A DNA stretch of 64,000 nucleotides from Polyangiaceae bacterium (GTDB taxonomy: Bacteria > Myxococcota_A > Polyangia > Polyangiales > Polyangiaceae): the NCBI GenBank assembly GCA_015075635.1, contig JABTUA010000001.1, forward strand, positions 372,001 through 436,000, read 5' to 3'. A program made the position numbers and the translations under genes. The notes beneath the pieces are model-generated. The model was not told where the DNA came from and ran no database searches. It worked only from the letters and a program-made list of their open reading frames with translations. Each line of letters opens with the position of its first letter. Position 1 is the stretch's first letter. Shown here piece after piece: positions 14,917-23,650 of this stretch.

Positions 14917-17418
14917 ATGCGCTCGACGACGGCGGGGCTCGGGCTCCTCGCGCTGCTCTCCGGCTGCGGCACGGACGAGCGCGTGCTCGGCGAGGGACCG
15001 CTCCCCTCACAACCCGTCGAGGTCGTCATGGACGACAACGGCGTGCCCCACGTCTACGGCGCGACGGATCGCGACGCGTTCTACGGCGCCGGCTACATGA
15101 TCGCCAGCCATCGCCTGCTCCAGATCGAGCTGGCCAGGCGCCGCGCCTACGGGCGCTCGGCGGAGGTGTTCGGGGTCGAGCGCCTGGGGGACGACGAGCT
15201 CGCCCGATTGATCGACTGGAGCGGACACGGCGCGCAGGCGGCGGAGCGCACCAAGGCGGGCAACCCCGAGGAGTGGGGGATCATGACCGCCTGGGTCGCC
15301 GGCGTGAACCGCCGCATCGACGAGGTGCGGAGCGGCGCGGTGCCCGCGCCCTTCGGCTTCGCCGAGCTCGGGCTCGAGCCGGAGCCGTGGGAAGCCAAGG
15401 ACGTCCTGGTGATGGCGAAGATGGTCGGCTTCGGCAACGACCTCTCGCTCGAGTTCGAGATCTTCGTGACCCTGGCGGAGAAGCTCCTGCCGGCGCTCGT
15501 GCCGAAGGTGCCGCTCTCGCTGCCTGCCCACCCGGTGTTCGGCGTCCCGCCGGAGGACATGCCGGAGGTGGGGGGCTCGGGCGCCGCCCCGGACCAGCCC
15601 GCTCCTGCCGTGCCTCGCGCTCGACTCGAGCAGACCCCGCGTGCGTCGCGCCTGTGGCGGAGCCTGTGCTCGCTGCGCGTCGGCGGCAGCAACAACTTCG
15701 CAGTGGACGGGCGCTTCACCGACAACGGACGGCCGAAACTCGCGGGGGATCCTCACCTTCCCTTCGGCTTCCCGGGCCTCTTCTACGCGCTGCACATCAA
15801 CAGCAAGGACCGCGGCGGCAGCTTCGACGTGGCTGGCTTCTCGTTCCCGTTCCTGCCCGGCGTCTCCATCGGCCACACCGACGCGCTGGCCTGGTCGCCC
15901 ACCACCGCCTTCGCCGACGTGATGGACGTGTGGGAGGTGCCCATGCCCGACGACAGCACGGTGGTCATCGGCGGCGAGGCGATCGCCTTGCGCGTTCGAG
16001 AAGAGAGCATCGGCCTGCGCGACCCCGGGCAGCCGGTGGGCAGCGGCGATCCGGTGGTGATCGAGGTCCGGGACGTGCCGGGCTTCGGCGTGATTTTGCC
16101 GAACGACATCGCGCCGCTCCCGGTGGCCGCTCCCGGCAAGGCGCTGCTCTTGCGCTGGACCGGCTACGACGACCGCGGCGCGTCCCGTCTGCTCGGCCTG
16201 AATCGCGCCCGCTCCATCGACGAGCTCGACGCCGCGGTGGATTTGCAGACCGGCTTGAACTTCAACATGCTGGCCGCCGACGCCAAGGGCATCACCTACC
16301 GGGTCGGAGTGGAGGTCCCCGTGCGCGACCCGGCGAAACACCCGCCCTGGAAGGTGATGGACGGCTCGGATCCGAGCGCGCTCTGGACGGACGCCGTGTT
16401 GCCGAGGAGCCAGCTGCCTCGCGGTCGCGCGGCAACCCGCGGCTGGCTCGCCACCGCCAATAACGACCCCTTCGGGTTCACCGCCAACGGCCGCGTCGAC
16501 GACGACCCCTGGTACTACGGCGCGCTCTTCGACCCGGGCTGGCGCGCGAAGCGCCTGAGCGACGAGCTCACGCGCCTGACCAAGCAGGGGAACGTGTCGC
16601 TCGCGGATCTCCAAGCGCTCCAGCTCGACACCCGGGAGAACCTCGCGGACGACCTGCTCCCGCTGCTCGAGCAGGCGTTCGCGGCGGCCGCGACGAACGC
16701 GGAGCTCGAGAAGTACCACGACGATCCGCGGCTCGTGACGCTGATGGACGTGCTCGCCAAATGGGATCGTCGCTCCACGCGGGACTCGCCCGGCGCCGTG
16801 GTGTTCACGGCCTTCGCGCACTTCGTGATGGCCACGGCGCTCCAGGACGACCTCTCGCTGCTCTACGGCGCGGTGCTCGATCTGGAGAAGATCGTGCTCC
16901 TGAAGCTGGCGCTCCAGGCGCTGCGCGACGACTTCCCGATCGCCGCGAGCGTGCTCCAGCCCAGCCGCGACGCGGTCTTGCTGACCGCCCTCTTGCGCAC
17001 GGCCACGGAGTTCCTGGAGCCACGCTTCGGCAGCGTGGATCCCAGCGGCTACAGCTACGGCGACCTGCACGTGTCGGTGTTCGAGGACGCGCTCGGCGCC
17101 GGCTTCGAATGGGGCGAGCACCCGAGCGACGGCGGCGAGACTAGCGTCAACGTCGCGCCGCACTCCTGGGCAAACGGCGCCACCCTCGCGCCCCGCTGGC
17201 GCTCCAGCATGGGCCCCATCCTGCGGCTCGCGGTGGAGTTCGACGCCGGCGGCCGCCCGCGCATGCAGTTCAACGCTCCTCTCGGCAACATCGCCGACCC
17301 GAGCAGCCCGCACTCCAAGGACCTCTCCGAGTCCTGGGTCGAGGGCACCTATCGCGACATGCGCTTCACGCGCGCCGACGTGGACGCCCACGTGGAGAGC
17401 CGGCTGGAGCTCAGGTGA
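14917..17418 (+). CDS. penicillin-acylase-family (Ntn hydrolase) lipoprotein
   Basis: 833 aa. The lipobox is ALLSGC. The alpha-chain region opens with PVEVVMDDNGVPHVYGATD, characteristic of penicillin/acyl-homoserine-lactone acylases. Autocatalytic cleavage is predicted between Gly257 and Ser258 in GGSNNF, which frees the nucleophilic Ser. The family usually has SNNW; Phe here is a mild variant. Downstream TGLNFNMLAAD and TANNDPFGF fit the beta-chain oxyanion and active-site Asn regions. Family members hydrolyse beta-lactam side chains, N-acyl-homoserine lactones or other amides; the substrate cannot be told from sequence. Lipid anchoring suggests envelope location. Confidence 0.88.
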   Translation: MRSTTAGLGLLALLSGCGTDERVLGEGPLPSQPVEVVMDDNGVPHVYGATDRDAFYGAGYMIASHRLLQIELARRRAYGRSAEVFGVERLGDDELARLIDWSGHGAQAAERTKAGNPEEWGIMTAWVAGVNRRIDEVRSGAVPAPFGFAELGLEPEPWEAKDVLVMAKMVGFGNDLSLEFEIFVTLAEKLLPALVPKVPLSLPAHPVFGVPPEDMPEVGGSGAAPDQPAPAVPRARLEQTPRASRLWRSLCSLRVGGSNNFAVDGRFTDNGRPKLAGDPHLPFGFPGLFYALHINSKDRGGSFDVAGFSFPFLPGVSIGHTDALAWSPTTAFADVMDVWEVPMPDDSTVVIGGEAIALRVREESIGLRDPGQPVGSGDPVVIEVRDVPGFGVILPNDIAPLPVAAPGKALLLRWTGYDDRGASRLLGLNRARSIDELDAAVDLQTGLNFNMLAADAKGITYRVGVEVPVRDPAKHPPWKVMDGSDPSALWTDAVLPRSQLPRGRAATRGWLATANNDPFGFTANGRVDDDPWYYGALFDPGWRAKRLSDELTRLTKQGNVSLADLQALQLDTRENLADDLLPLLEQAFAAAATNAELEKYHDDPRLVTLMDVLAKWDRRSTRDSPGAVVFTAFAHFVMATALQDDLSLLYGAVLDLEKIVLLKLALQALRDDFPIAASVLQPSRDAVLLTALLRTATEFLEPRFGSVDPSGYSYGDLHVSVFEDALGAGFEWGEHPSDGGETSVNVAPHSWANGATLAPRWRSSMGPILRLAVEFDAGGRPRMQFNAPLGNIADPSSPHSKDLSESWVEGTYRDMRFTRADVDAHVESRLELR

Positions 17419-17470
17419 CGCATGACTTTTCTGGCAACCCGGAGCGCCTGCATGCCGATGGGCGCCCCGA

Positions 17471-18478
17471 ATGTCAGTCCCCGCCATCGCCAGCCGCGCC
17501 CGCGCCGACCGGATCTCCGCGGACGAGAACACGATCCCGGACCGAAGAGCTGCGGGACCGTCCGGCCGGCCCCGGGAAATGTCGAAGGGCACGCAGGCTC
17601 TGCTCGCCGCGCGTGACCAAGCGCTTGCGCAGGCGAAGCGGCTACGTGCAGAGCAATCCACTTCTGTACAGGCTCCGGACGTCCGCTCTGATGGGCAGAA
17701 GCGCATGGACCTGTTCTTCTCTGCCGCGAACGCGGCCTACCGCGTCGACGGGCACGACGTCCGCGTCACGCCGGCGTTCAGGATGCAGGGCGGATATGGG
17801 CCGACGTCCGAACGAGCCGCAGCAGCCTTGAAAAAGGCGCTCCCGCGCGAGTTGATCCGTGAGCTCGGGCCGCGCCTCGACGTGATCGCAAACGGCAAGG
17901 GCACGCCCGAGGAGATCCAGCGGGTGACGCAGGCGCTGATCGACCGCGGGCACCTAGCCGCGATCTCCGGCGGAAGCTCACGCGACCGCGTCCGCCAGCT
18001 GATGTTCGACTTCGGTATCGGACTAGACTGCTCAGGCTTCGCCTACCAGGCGCATGCGGCGGCGCGGGGAGCCCCGAGGAAGTTGGGGCTCCAAGAGGGC
18101 ATCCCGGCGCCGAACAAGAGCAAGGACCTTCGCAAGGCGGGCCCCGGCGACTTGATCGTGCTTGGCGGAAGCCCGGGACACAAGGTCGCCGTGTACTCTC
18201 ATCGCGCGCTCCCCGCCGGTGCTCCGCCTCCGTCGTTCCCCGGACGCCCGGCGGTGCCCGCCGGGTTCTTGCAGGGCGGGCCCGTTCACGTGTTCGAAGT
18301 GGACTCGTCGTGGGGAGCTGGCGGGAGAGCTCCGCTCGGCGGAGTCGCCCGGGAGATCTGGCTGTTCAACGAGAGCACCAAGACCTGGGGCTACTTCGAC
18401 GGTCTGCGCGGAGGGGCTTTCACCGAGTCGAAGAAGGGCGCATACGACCACACGATCGTGGGACTCTTCGGGGTGTGA
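17471..18478 (+). CDS. NlpC/P60-like Cys-His hydrolase
   Basis: 335 aa from ATG 17471; ATG 17579 (MSKGTQALL) is an alternative start. The C-terminal half has GLDCSGFAYQAH (Cys187, the NlpC/P60 nucleophile motif) and AGPGDLIVL plus GHKVAVYSH (His237). This fits a papain-like peptidoglycan amidase/endopeptidase fold. There is no clear signal peptide, so secretion is unresolved. The N-terminal 150 residues are unassigned. Its stop overlaps the next ATG by one base (TGATG), coupling it to the lipoprotein downstream. Confidence 0.7.
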   Translation: MSVPAIASRARADRISADENTIPDRRAAGPSGRPREMSKGTQALLAARDQALAQAKRLRAEQSTSVQAPDVRSDGQKRMDLFFSAANAAYRVDGHDVRVTPAFRMQGGYGPTSERAAAALKKALPRELIRELGPRLDVIANGKGTPEEIQRVTQALIDRGHLAAISGGSSRDRVRQLMFDFGIGLDCSGFAYQAHAAARGAPRKLGLQEGIPAPNKSKDLRKAGPGDLIVLGGSPGHKVAVYSHRALPAGAPPPSFPGRPAVPAGFLQGGPVHVFEVDSSWGAGGRAPLGGVAREIWLFNESTKTWGYFDGLRGGAFTESKKGAYDHTIVGLFGV

Positions 18479-19764
18479 TGGCTCACCGTACGGCCACCTG
18501 GCATGCGATCGCGGTCGGCCTGTCGCTTGCACTCTTCGCGTGCTCTCGCCGAGAGCTGCCGGCGCCTTCGACCCACTCGGCGCCACCCCCGACCACGGCG
18601 CTCCCCACCGCGAGCAGCTCCGCGCCCATCGAGCCCTCCCCTGCCCGCGTTCGCATCGACCCCACATCCAGCCGGGTCACGGTCACCGAGCTCCCCTTTC
18701 ACGCGGTGGACGTAGCGGCTGGGGCTTCCCCCTCGGCTGAATTCCCGAAGGGTACGTTGATCCTCGCGAGGTCCGGCGAGAGCGGATTCGTGCTCATCGA
18801 ATGGGATCCGGCGAGCTCTCGCGTGCTCCGCGAAGCGACTCACCCCTTCGACCCCGGGAGCGGGATTCAGGTCGGCAACACTCGAGCGCTCACGCGCACC
18901 GGCACCGGCTTCGCCTACGCGACCACCGGCTACGAAGATCCGTCACCCATCGAGCTCTGGATCTTGGGCCCCGACTTCGTGAAGAAGCACCACAGGGTGA
19001 TCCACGTCCCGAGCGTGGATGCCAGGAGGCTCTCTCTTCACGGATTGGGCGAGACGCTAGCGCTCTCGTACTGCACGCGGGGAGAGCACCACGTCGTTAG
19101 CTTCGACGTTCCCAGCGGCAAGGTCGTCGGACGAACGACGCTCGGGCGCAAGCTGGCGCTGTGCGTGGGCTTCAGGACTCCGCTCGCTGACGTGCGCGTG
19201 ATCGGCTCCACCGTGTGGGCGGTCTCGGGCGGGCTCAGCGACTACCAAGTGGTGGCGCTCAGCCGCGACCTTCGGCGCGTCGTCTCTCGCTACCCAGTTC
19301 CGACTCCCGGACTCCAGGCGGACGCACGAGAGTCCGCGATCAACATGGGCGCCTTCCCCCGCTTCGACGCAACCGCCGCACGCATCGCGTGGAACACCCG
19401 CGGTGAGCTCCGCATGTCGCGTGCCGAGGACGGAGCACCGATTTGGAGAGGGTTCGTCGATTCCGCCTCGATCTCTCCGGGTCCGGTGAGCGCGCCGGAG
19501 GAGATGGACCTCCCGATTGTCATCGACCCAGATACCGGAGCCGCGTTCTTGGGCGACGGCACCTGGTACGCACCGGACGGAGTCGCGAACCGTGTCTTCC
19601 GCGTCCGCGAAGAGCAACCCGACTACGCACCGGTCCCCGTCCAGCACCGACGCCTCGTGACGTTCGCGCATGGTCGCGCGGTCTTCCTCGGCGTTTCGCC
19701 GGAGCACGCGACGCTCGCGCTGGTGGAGCCCGAGCTCCCGTCGCTCGACGCCGGGTTGCGGTAG
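18478..19764 (+). CDS. lipoprotein of unknown function, beta-rich
   Basis: 428 aa. The start is at the TGATG overlap; it gives a signal peptide with lipobox LALFAC. A Ser/Pro/Thr-rich spacer follows, then about 350 residues of repeating beta strands that could form a propeller (GFVLIEWDPASSRVL, VWAVSGGLSDYQVVAL, RIAWNTRGELRMS). No catalytic motif is seen. Coupling to the NlpC/P60-like gene suggests a shared cell-envelope role (inference). Confidence 0.72.
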   Translation: MAHRTATWHAIAVGLSLALFACSRRELPAPSTHSAPPPTTALPTASSSAPIEPSPARVRIDPTSSRVTVTELPFHAVDVAAGASPSAEFPKGTLILARSGESGFVLIEWDPASSRVLREATHPFDPGSGIQVGNTRALTRTGTGFAYATTGYEDPSPIELWILGPDFVKKHHRVIHVPSVDARRLSLHGLGETLALSYCTRGEHHVVSFDVPSGKVVGRTTLGRKLALCVGFRTPLADVRVIGSTVWAVSGGLSDYQVVALSRDLRRVVSRYPVPTPGLQADARESAINMGAFPRFDATAARIAWNTRGELRMSRAEDGAPIWRGFVDSASISPGPVSAPEEMDLPIVIDPDTGAAFLGDGTWYAPDGVANRVFRVREEQPDYAPVPVQHRRLVTFAHGRAVFLGVSPEHATLALVEPELPSLDAGLR

Positions 19765-19790
19765 TCTCTCGGCTGGATGAGCAACCGCAC

Positions 19791-20249
19791 ATGGACGAAT
19801 CCCACCTCCTCGAGAAGCTCGCGAAGATAGAGGCGCTCTTCGCGGGTACGACCTCCGACGGCGAGCGCGGCGCGGCCGCGGAGGCACGGCGGCGCATCCT
19901 CGAGCGTCTCGCCGAGGTCCGCGCGCTCGATCCCCCCGTCGACTACAAGTTCACCCTGGCCGACACGTGGTCCCGTCGGGTGTTCCTCGCGTTGTGCCGT
20001 CGCTACGAGCTCACTCCCTACCGGCGACGCGGCCAGCGCTACACGACCGTCATGCTGAAGGTGCCGCGCCGTTTCGTCGACGAGACGCTGTGGCCCGAGT
20101 ACACCCAGCTCAACGACACGCTTCGAAGCTACCTCGAAGAGGTGACCGAGCGAGTCGTCAGCCAGGTGCTGCAGGCGGACAGCTCGGAGGCCGACGAGGC
20201 CGACGAACCGCGTCAGCTCAACCTCGGCGGCAAGCGCGACGCATCGTGA
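19791..20249 (+). CDS. small hypothetical protein, DUF2786-like N-terminus
   Basis: 152 aa from MDESHLLEKLAKIEALF. The N-terminal helical pair resembles DUF2786 proteins but I cannot confirm it. The middle has DTWSRRVFLALCRRYELTPY and a basic YRRRGQRYTTVMLKVPRRF, and the C-terminus is acidic. No signal peptide. It sits between a lipoprotein gene and tRNA-Lys, 14 bp before the tRNA 3' end on the opposite strand. Confidence 0.65.
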   Translation: MDESHLLEKLAKIEALFAGTTSDGERGAAAEARRRILERLAEVRALDPPVDYKFTLADTWSRRVFLALCRRYELTPYRRRGQRYTTVMLKVPRRFVDETLWPEYTQLNDTLRSYLEEVTERVVSQVLQADSSEADEADEPRQLNLGGKRDAS

Positions 20250-20263
20250 TGGCGAAGGCCTTG

Positions 20264-20336
20264 TGGGTCATGAAGGACTTGAACCTTCAGCCAACGGATT
20301 AAGAGTCCGCTGCTCTACCAATTGAGCTAATGACCC
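20264..20336 (-). tRNA. tRNA-Lys (CUU anticodon)
   Basis: 73 nt on the minus strand. The acceptor GGGUCAU pairs with AUGACCC and the discriminator is A. The D arm is AGCUCAAUUGGUAGAGCA. The anticodon stem GCGGA/UCCGU encloses loop CUCUUAA with anticodon CUU. The T loop is GGUUCAAGUCC. CCA is not encoded. Confidence 0.97.
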
Positions 20337-20410
20337 ATCCTGGCTCGCGTTTCCGCGGTCAGGGAGGCCCGCTATTACCACGGTGGTCTTCCACGTCAAG
20401 CACGCTCGGC

Positions 20411-20416
20411 TAGCAT
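20411..20416 (+). promoter_or_regulatory. -10-like TAGCAT before the ferritin-like lipoprotein
   Basis: TAGCAT lies 6 nt before ATG 20423, with no Shine-Dalgarno sequence between. Confidence 0.45.
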
Positions 20417-20422
20417 GAACGC

Positions 20423-21733
20423 ATGAGCGTTTTTCGGCTGCGGTCACGCATTCTCCTGACCCTCGGGCTTCCTGCCGCGTGCGCGCCGAGCCCACAGCCG
20501 GAGGCGCCGGAGCCACCGCCGCCCGACCCGGTGGTGACCGCCGCGCCGGAGCCCGAACCTCCGGCGGCGGACGCCTCGGCGCCGCTCGTGATCGCCAGCA
20601 GCGCCGAGCTGCCACCGCCACCGCCACCGCCTCCGCCGCCTCCGCCGCCGCCGCCTCCGGAGAAGCAGCCGCCCGTGCAGAAAGGCGCGTGGCACGCGAG
20701 CTACAAGCTGCCGCCGGGCGCCGAGAAGTGGTGCACGCACGGCAGCGTGCAGTGTGTCCCGTCCAGCACGGTCATCGGCGCGCCGAACGCCAGCGTGGGC
20801 GCGCTGAAGTGCCCCTCGGCCATCGAGGTCAAGTGTCCGTGCACGCCCGCGGGCTGCAACGACTTCGGCCTGCTATGCACCGCCGACTTGCACAAGAACG
20901 TGTCGCTGCGAGAGCGTGCCACCCACAAGGACGCCTGCTGCTACGACTTGCCGCGGCAGTGCGTGCCACCGTACGTCGGGCGTCCGCTCCGCGTGGGCGC
21001 GGAGCTGGTGACGGCGGTTGCGTCCGCGCGCGAGGAATGGTGCGCGGAGCTCGCGGGCGTGGAGGCCGACGCGGAGCTTTGGACGCGCATCGGACAGCTC
21101 GAGCACTCGTCGGTGGCGACGTTTGCGCGCGTGACGCTGGAGCTGCTCGCGCTCGGGGCGCCGCCGGAGCTCGTGCGGGACACGCAGCGCGCGGGGCTCG
21201 ACGAGGTCGATCACGCACGGCTGGCATTCGGCGTCGCCCGGGCGGCGGGCGCAGGGAATGTGGGCCCGGGCGCGCTCGCACTGCCGGCGACGGTCGAGTC
21301 CGACTTCGTGAGCTTCGCGCTGGCGACGTTCCACGAGGGCTGCGTCGAGGAGACCACCGGCGCCGTCGTGGCGCGAGAGATGGCGGCGCGTGAGACGCAG
21401 CCGGTTCTCGGCGCGGTGCTGGCTCGCATCGCCGAGGACGAGGAGCGCCACGCGGAGCTCGCGTGGCGCACGCTGGCGTGGGCGCTCGACGCAGGCGGGG
21501 ACGGCGTGCGCCGCGCTCTCCAAGCCCAGCTCGACGGGCTCGCGCCCGGGTCCGGCACGCGGGCCGCCGTCATCGAGCACCTGGCCCGCCCCTGCCTCGC
21601 GGCCCTGCTCCGCAATCAGCGCGCCCCGCGAACGACCCACCAGCTTGGCTCGACCTGGGGATTCGTGCCCGGAGCCCGAGCCGAAGGCGAGGGCGACGTG
21701 CCCGAAGACCTCGGGGCTCGACAACTGCGATAG
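20423..21733 (+). CDS. ferritin-like domain lipoprotein with polyproline spacer
   Basis: 436 aa. The lipobox is GLPAAC, then a Pro/Ala-rich spacer with 16 consecutive prolines (translation should need EF-P). A Cys-rich segment spans about 97-180. Residues about 215-360 form a ferritin-like four-helix bundle with plausible di-iron ligands: GQLEHSS, LDEVDHARLAF, HEGCVEETTG and EDEERHAELAW. The last ~35 residues (from RAPRTTHQLGS) are encoded by one copy of a 97-bp DNA repeat and are probably not part of the original protein. The ferritin-like domain could oxidise iron or other substrates in the envelope (inference). Confidence 0.82.
   Translation: MSVFRLRSRILLTLGLPAACAPSPQPEAPEPPPPDPVVTAAPEPEPPAADASAPLVIASSAELPPPPPPPPPPPPPPPPEKQPPVQKGAWHASYKLPPGAEKWCTHGSVQCVPSSTVIGAPNASVGALKCPSAIEVKCPCTPAGCNDFGLLCTADLHKNVSLRERATHKDACCYDLPRQCVPPYVGRPLRVGAELVTAVASAREEWCAELAGVEADAELWTRIGQLEHSSVATFARVTLELLALGAPPELVRDTQRAGLDEVDHARLAFGVARAAGAGNVGPGALALPATVESDFVSFALATFHEGCVEETTGAVVAREMAARETQPVLGAVLARIAEDEERHAELAWRTLAWALDAGGDGVRRALQAQLDGLAPGSGTRAAVIEHLARPCLAALLRNQRAPRTTHQLGSTWGFVPGARAEGEGDVPEDLGARQLR
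21613..21628. other. copy of the tRNA-Arg 3'-end flank (att-like 16-17-bp direct repeat)
   Basis: The sequence gcaatcagcgcgccccg occurs here and again at about 21854-21870, where it contains the last seven bases of tRNA-Arg plus flank. Such duplications are typical of integration into tRNA 3' ends, but only about 240 bp lies between them and no integrase is present. Confidence 0.5.
21619..21715. repeat. 97-bp direct repeat, copy 1
   Basis: Copy 1 is identical to copy 2 at 21740-21836 except for one base (21697 C against A). It lies inside the 3' end of the ferritin-like gene and supplies its C-terminal codons. It contains an internal small inverted repeat (cccga...tcggg) near its end. Confidence 0.95.
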
Positions 21734-21739
21734 CAGTTG
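21722..21739. other. perfect hairpin after repeat copy 1
   Basis: caactgc and gcagttg form a perfect 7-bp stem around a 4-base loop (gata). The ferritin-like stop codon lies in this hairpin. A comparable hairpin follows copy 2. Confidence 0.7.
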
Positions 21740-21836
21740 GCGCGCCCCGCGAACGACCCACCAGCTTGGCTCGACCTGGGGATTCGTGCCCGGAGCCCGA
21801 GCCGAAGGCGAGGGCGAAGTGCCCGAAGACCTCGGG
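21740..21836. repeat. 97-bp direct repeat, copy 2
   Basis: The copy is offset exactly 121 bp from copy 1 and lies outside the ferritin-like gene, between it and tRNA-Arg. Confidence 0.95.
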
Positions 21837-21842
21837 AAGCGA

Positions 21843-21858
21843 TGATTGCGTGAGCAAT
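21843..21858. other. perfect hairpin immediately 3' of tRNA-Arg
   Basis: gattgc and gcaatc form a perfect 6-bp stem with loop gtga. It starts 3 nt beyond the tRNA 3' end on the minus strand, so it could act in tRNA 3' processing or termination, or be part of the repeat unit. Confidence 0.55.
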
Positions 21859-21861
21859 CAG

Positions 21862-21935
21862 CGCGCCCCGAGGGATTCGAACCCCCGACCATCGGATCCG
21901 AAGTCCGAAGCTCTATCCAGCTGAGCTAGGGGCGC
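21862..21935 (-). tRNA. tRNA-Arg (UCG anticodon)
   Basis: 74 nt on the minus strand. The acceptor GCGCCCC pairs with GGGGCGC. The D arm is GCUCAGCUGGAUAGAGC. The anticodon stem UCGGA/UCCGA encloses loop CUUCGGA with anticodon UCG. The T arm is GGGGGUUCGAAUCCCUC. CCA is not encoded. Two 97-bp repeats lie downstream of its 3' end. Confidence 0.97.
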
Positions 21936-21991
21936 TTTCGGCCCTTCTCATCCCGCGCCCGGCGGCTCTCGTCAAGCCGTGCGCGTTGTTC

Positions 21992-21997
21992 TACGGT
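21992..21997 (+). promoter_or_regulatory. -10-like TACGGT before the glycosyltransferase
   Basis: TACGGT lies 9 nt before ATG 22007. Confidence 0.4.
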
Positions 21998-22006
21998 CGG
22001 CGGCGC

Positions 22007-23650
22007 ATGCCCAGCACCTCGGTGCCGCCGCCCGCGGAGGCGATCCAGCCCGAGCGTGTGGTGGACCCCGACGGCTGGCTGGTGGTGGCTTCGTGGACGG
22101 TGATCGCGCTGTCCGCGGCGCAGATCCTGCTCTTCTCGTTCGGGCGCGACCAGGGCATCTACGCCACGGTTGCCGACGGCATCCTGCGCGGGCAGATGCC
22201 CTACCGCGACGTGTGGGACTTCAAGCCGCCGGGCATCTTCCTGGTCTACGCCCTGGCCCAGGCGCTGTTCGGCAAGACCATGCTGGCTCCCCGCCTGCTG
22301 GAGGTGGCCGGGCTCATCGGCATGATCGTCGGGTTCATGCGGCTGTCGGAGACCTTCTTCGGCGTGAAGCGTGTCGGGCTGGTCGGCGGCGCCGTGGCAG
22401 CGCTGATCCACGCCCAGCTCGAGTTCTGGCACACCGGGCAGCCGGAGACCTTTGGCGGCTTTCTGACCGTGTGGGCGCTGGTCCTGACCACGCGAGAGGG
22501 CAAGCGCAGTCGCAGGCTCTGGCGCTGGGCGGCCATCGGCGCGCTGCTCGGCTGCGCGTTCCTGCTGAAGCCGCCGCTCGGCGGCGGCGCCATTGCGTGC
22601 GCTGCGTATCTCGCGCGCGACGAGTGGGGCCAAAAGGCGAAATGGCAGGCGGCGCTCTTGCCCTTCGTCGTGGTCGCGCTCGGGAGCCTGGTGCCCATCG
22701 CGGCGTGTGGGCTCTGGTTCAAGGCGCGCGGCGCGTGGGACGCGCTCTACTGGACGCTGTTCGAGTTCACACCGGGGTACACCAAGCTCGGCTGGACCAA
22801 CCGCAGCGCGCCGGAGATGTTCTACTGGGGACTGGAGGAGCTGTTCTTCCGCTTCTCAGCTTTGGCAGCGCTCGGCTTCATCGCGGCGATCGTGATCCGC
22901 CCCATGCACGAGACCGAGCGGCGAGGCTCGTTCTTGATCCTCGGCGTGATGGCGATCCACCTGGCGGGGATCGCGATGCAGGGCAAGTTCTTCCAGTACC
23001 ACTACGCGGCGTCGCTGCCGCTGCTCGCCCTGCTCGGCGGGCTCGGCCTGTACAAGCTCTGGCGGCGGACCTTGGCTGCCGGAGCGAGCGGCGTTCTGGC
23101 CTTCGTGGCCTTCGTGGGCGTCGCCATCAGCATGCGCATCGCGGTGCGCGATCTCGGCAGTTTTTGGGACAGAGCCACGCTGCGCACCGGCTATCTCTTG
23201 CGCATGGGGCCGATCCACTCGCGCGAGCTCTTGGACAAGGAGCTCTACCGGGTCGCGGACTACAACCTGGACGCCAGCAGGCAGGTCGCGCTGGAGGTGC
23301 AGCGGCGCACGCAGCCCGACGCGAAGATCTTCATCTGGGGATTCGAGCCCGGCGTGTACTGGATGGCCGATCGGGCTGCGTCGACGCGGTACATCTACGA
23401 CGTCCCGCAGCGGGTGTCCTGGGGACGCGAGCGTGCCAGAAAGGAGCTGATCGCGGAGCTCACCGCGAACCCGCCCGCGCTGCTCGTCACGCAGCGCGGG
23501 GATCGCTTCAGCTGGGTGACCGGTGACGAATACGACTCCGCCGAGGCGCTGCTCCACTTCCCGGAGCTGGCGCGCATCGTCGAGGCGGATTTTCGTCTGG
23601 TGACGAGCATCGAAGACTTCGACGTGTACGAGCGGCGAAGCGGCGATTGA
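22007..23650 (+). CDS. multi-pass membrane glycosyltransferase-like protein (GT-C, PMT_2/GT39 type)
   Basis: 547 aa with about ten hydrophobic segments. After the first helix comes GRDQGIYATVADGILRGQMP and DVWDFKPPGIFLVY, the first-loop acidic and PPG pattern typical of GT-C enzymes that use polyprenyl-phosphate sugars. A soluble C-terminal domain of about 130 residues follows the last helix. It probably transfers a sugar from a lipid donor on the periplasmic side (family knowledge); the acceptor is unknown. It lies downstream of the tRNA-Arg gene. Confidence 0.78.
   Translation: MPSTSVPPPAEAIQPERVVDPDGWLVVASWTVIALSAAQILLFSFGRDQGIYATVADGILRGQMPYRDVWDFKPPGIFLVYALAQALFGKTMLAPRLLEVAGLIGMIVGFMRLSETFFGVKRVGLVGGAVAALIHAQLEFWHTGQPETFGGFLTVWALVLTTREGKRSRRLWRWAAIGALLGCAFLLKPPLGGGAIACAAYLARDEWGQKAKWQAALLPFVVVALGSLVPIAACGLWFKARGAWDALYWTLFEFTPGYTKLGWTNRSAPEMFYWGLEELFFRFSALAALGFIAAIVIRPMHETERRGSFLILGVMAIHLAGIAMQGKFFQYHYAASLPLLALLGGLGLYKLWRRTLAAGASGVLAFVAFVGVAISMRIAVRDLGSFWDRATLRTGYLLRMGPIHSRELLDKELYRVADYNLDASRQVALEVQRRTQPDAKIFIWGFEPGVYWMADRAASTRYIYDVPQRVSWGRERARKELIAELTANPPALLVTQRGDRFSWVTGDEYDSAEALLHFPELARIVEADFRLVTSIEDFDVYERRSGD

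Noticed and set aside
15007..17706. An 899-codon open frame on the minus strand opposite the acylase gene
   Set aside because: It is antisense to a gene with a clear family signature and has His/Arg/Ala-rich composition typical of shadow frames in GC-rich DNA.
19777..19830. ATG at 19777 as the start of the small gene before tRNA-Lys
   Set aside because: That frame reaches a stop after 17 codons; ATG 19791 opens the 152-aa frame.
21613..21870. A full integrative element at tRNA-Arg
   Set aside because: The att-like repeats enclose only about 240 bp and no integrase or cargo gene.
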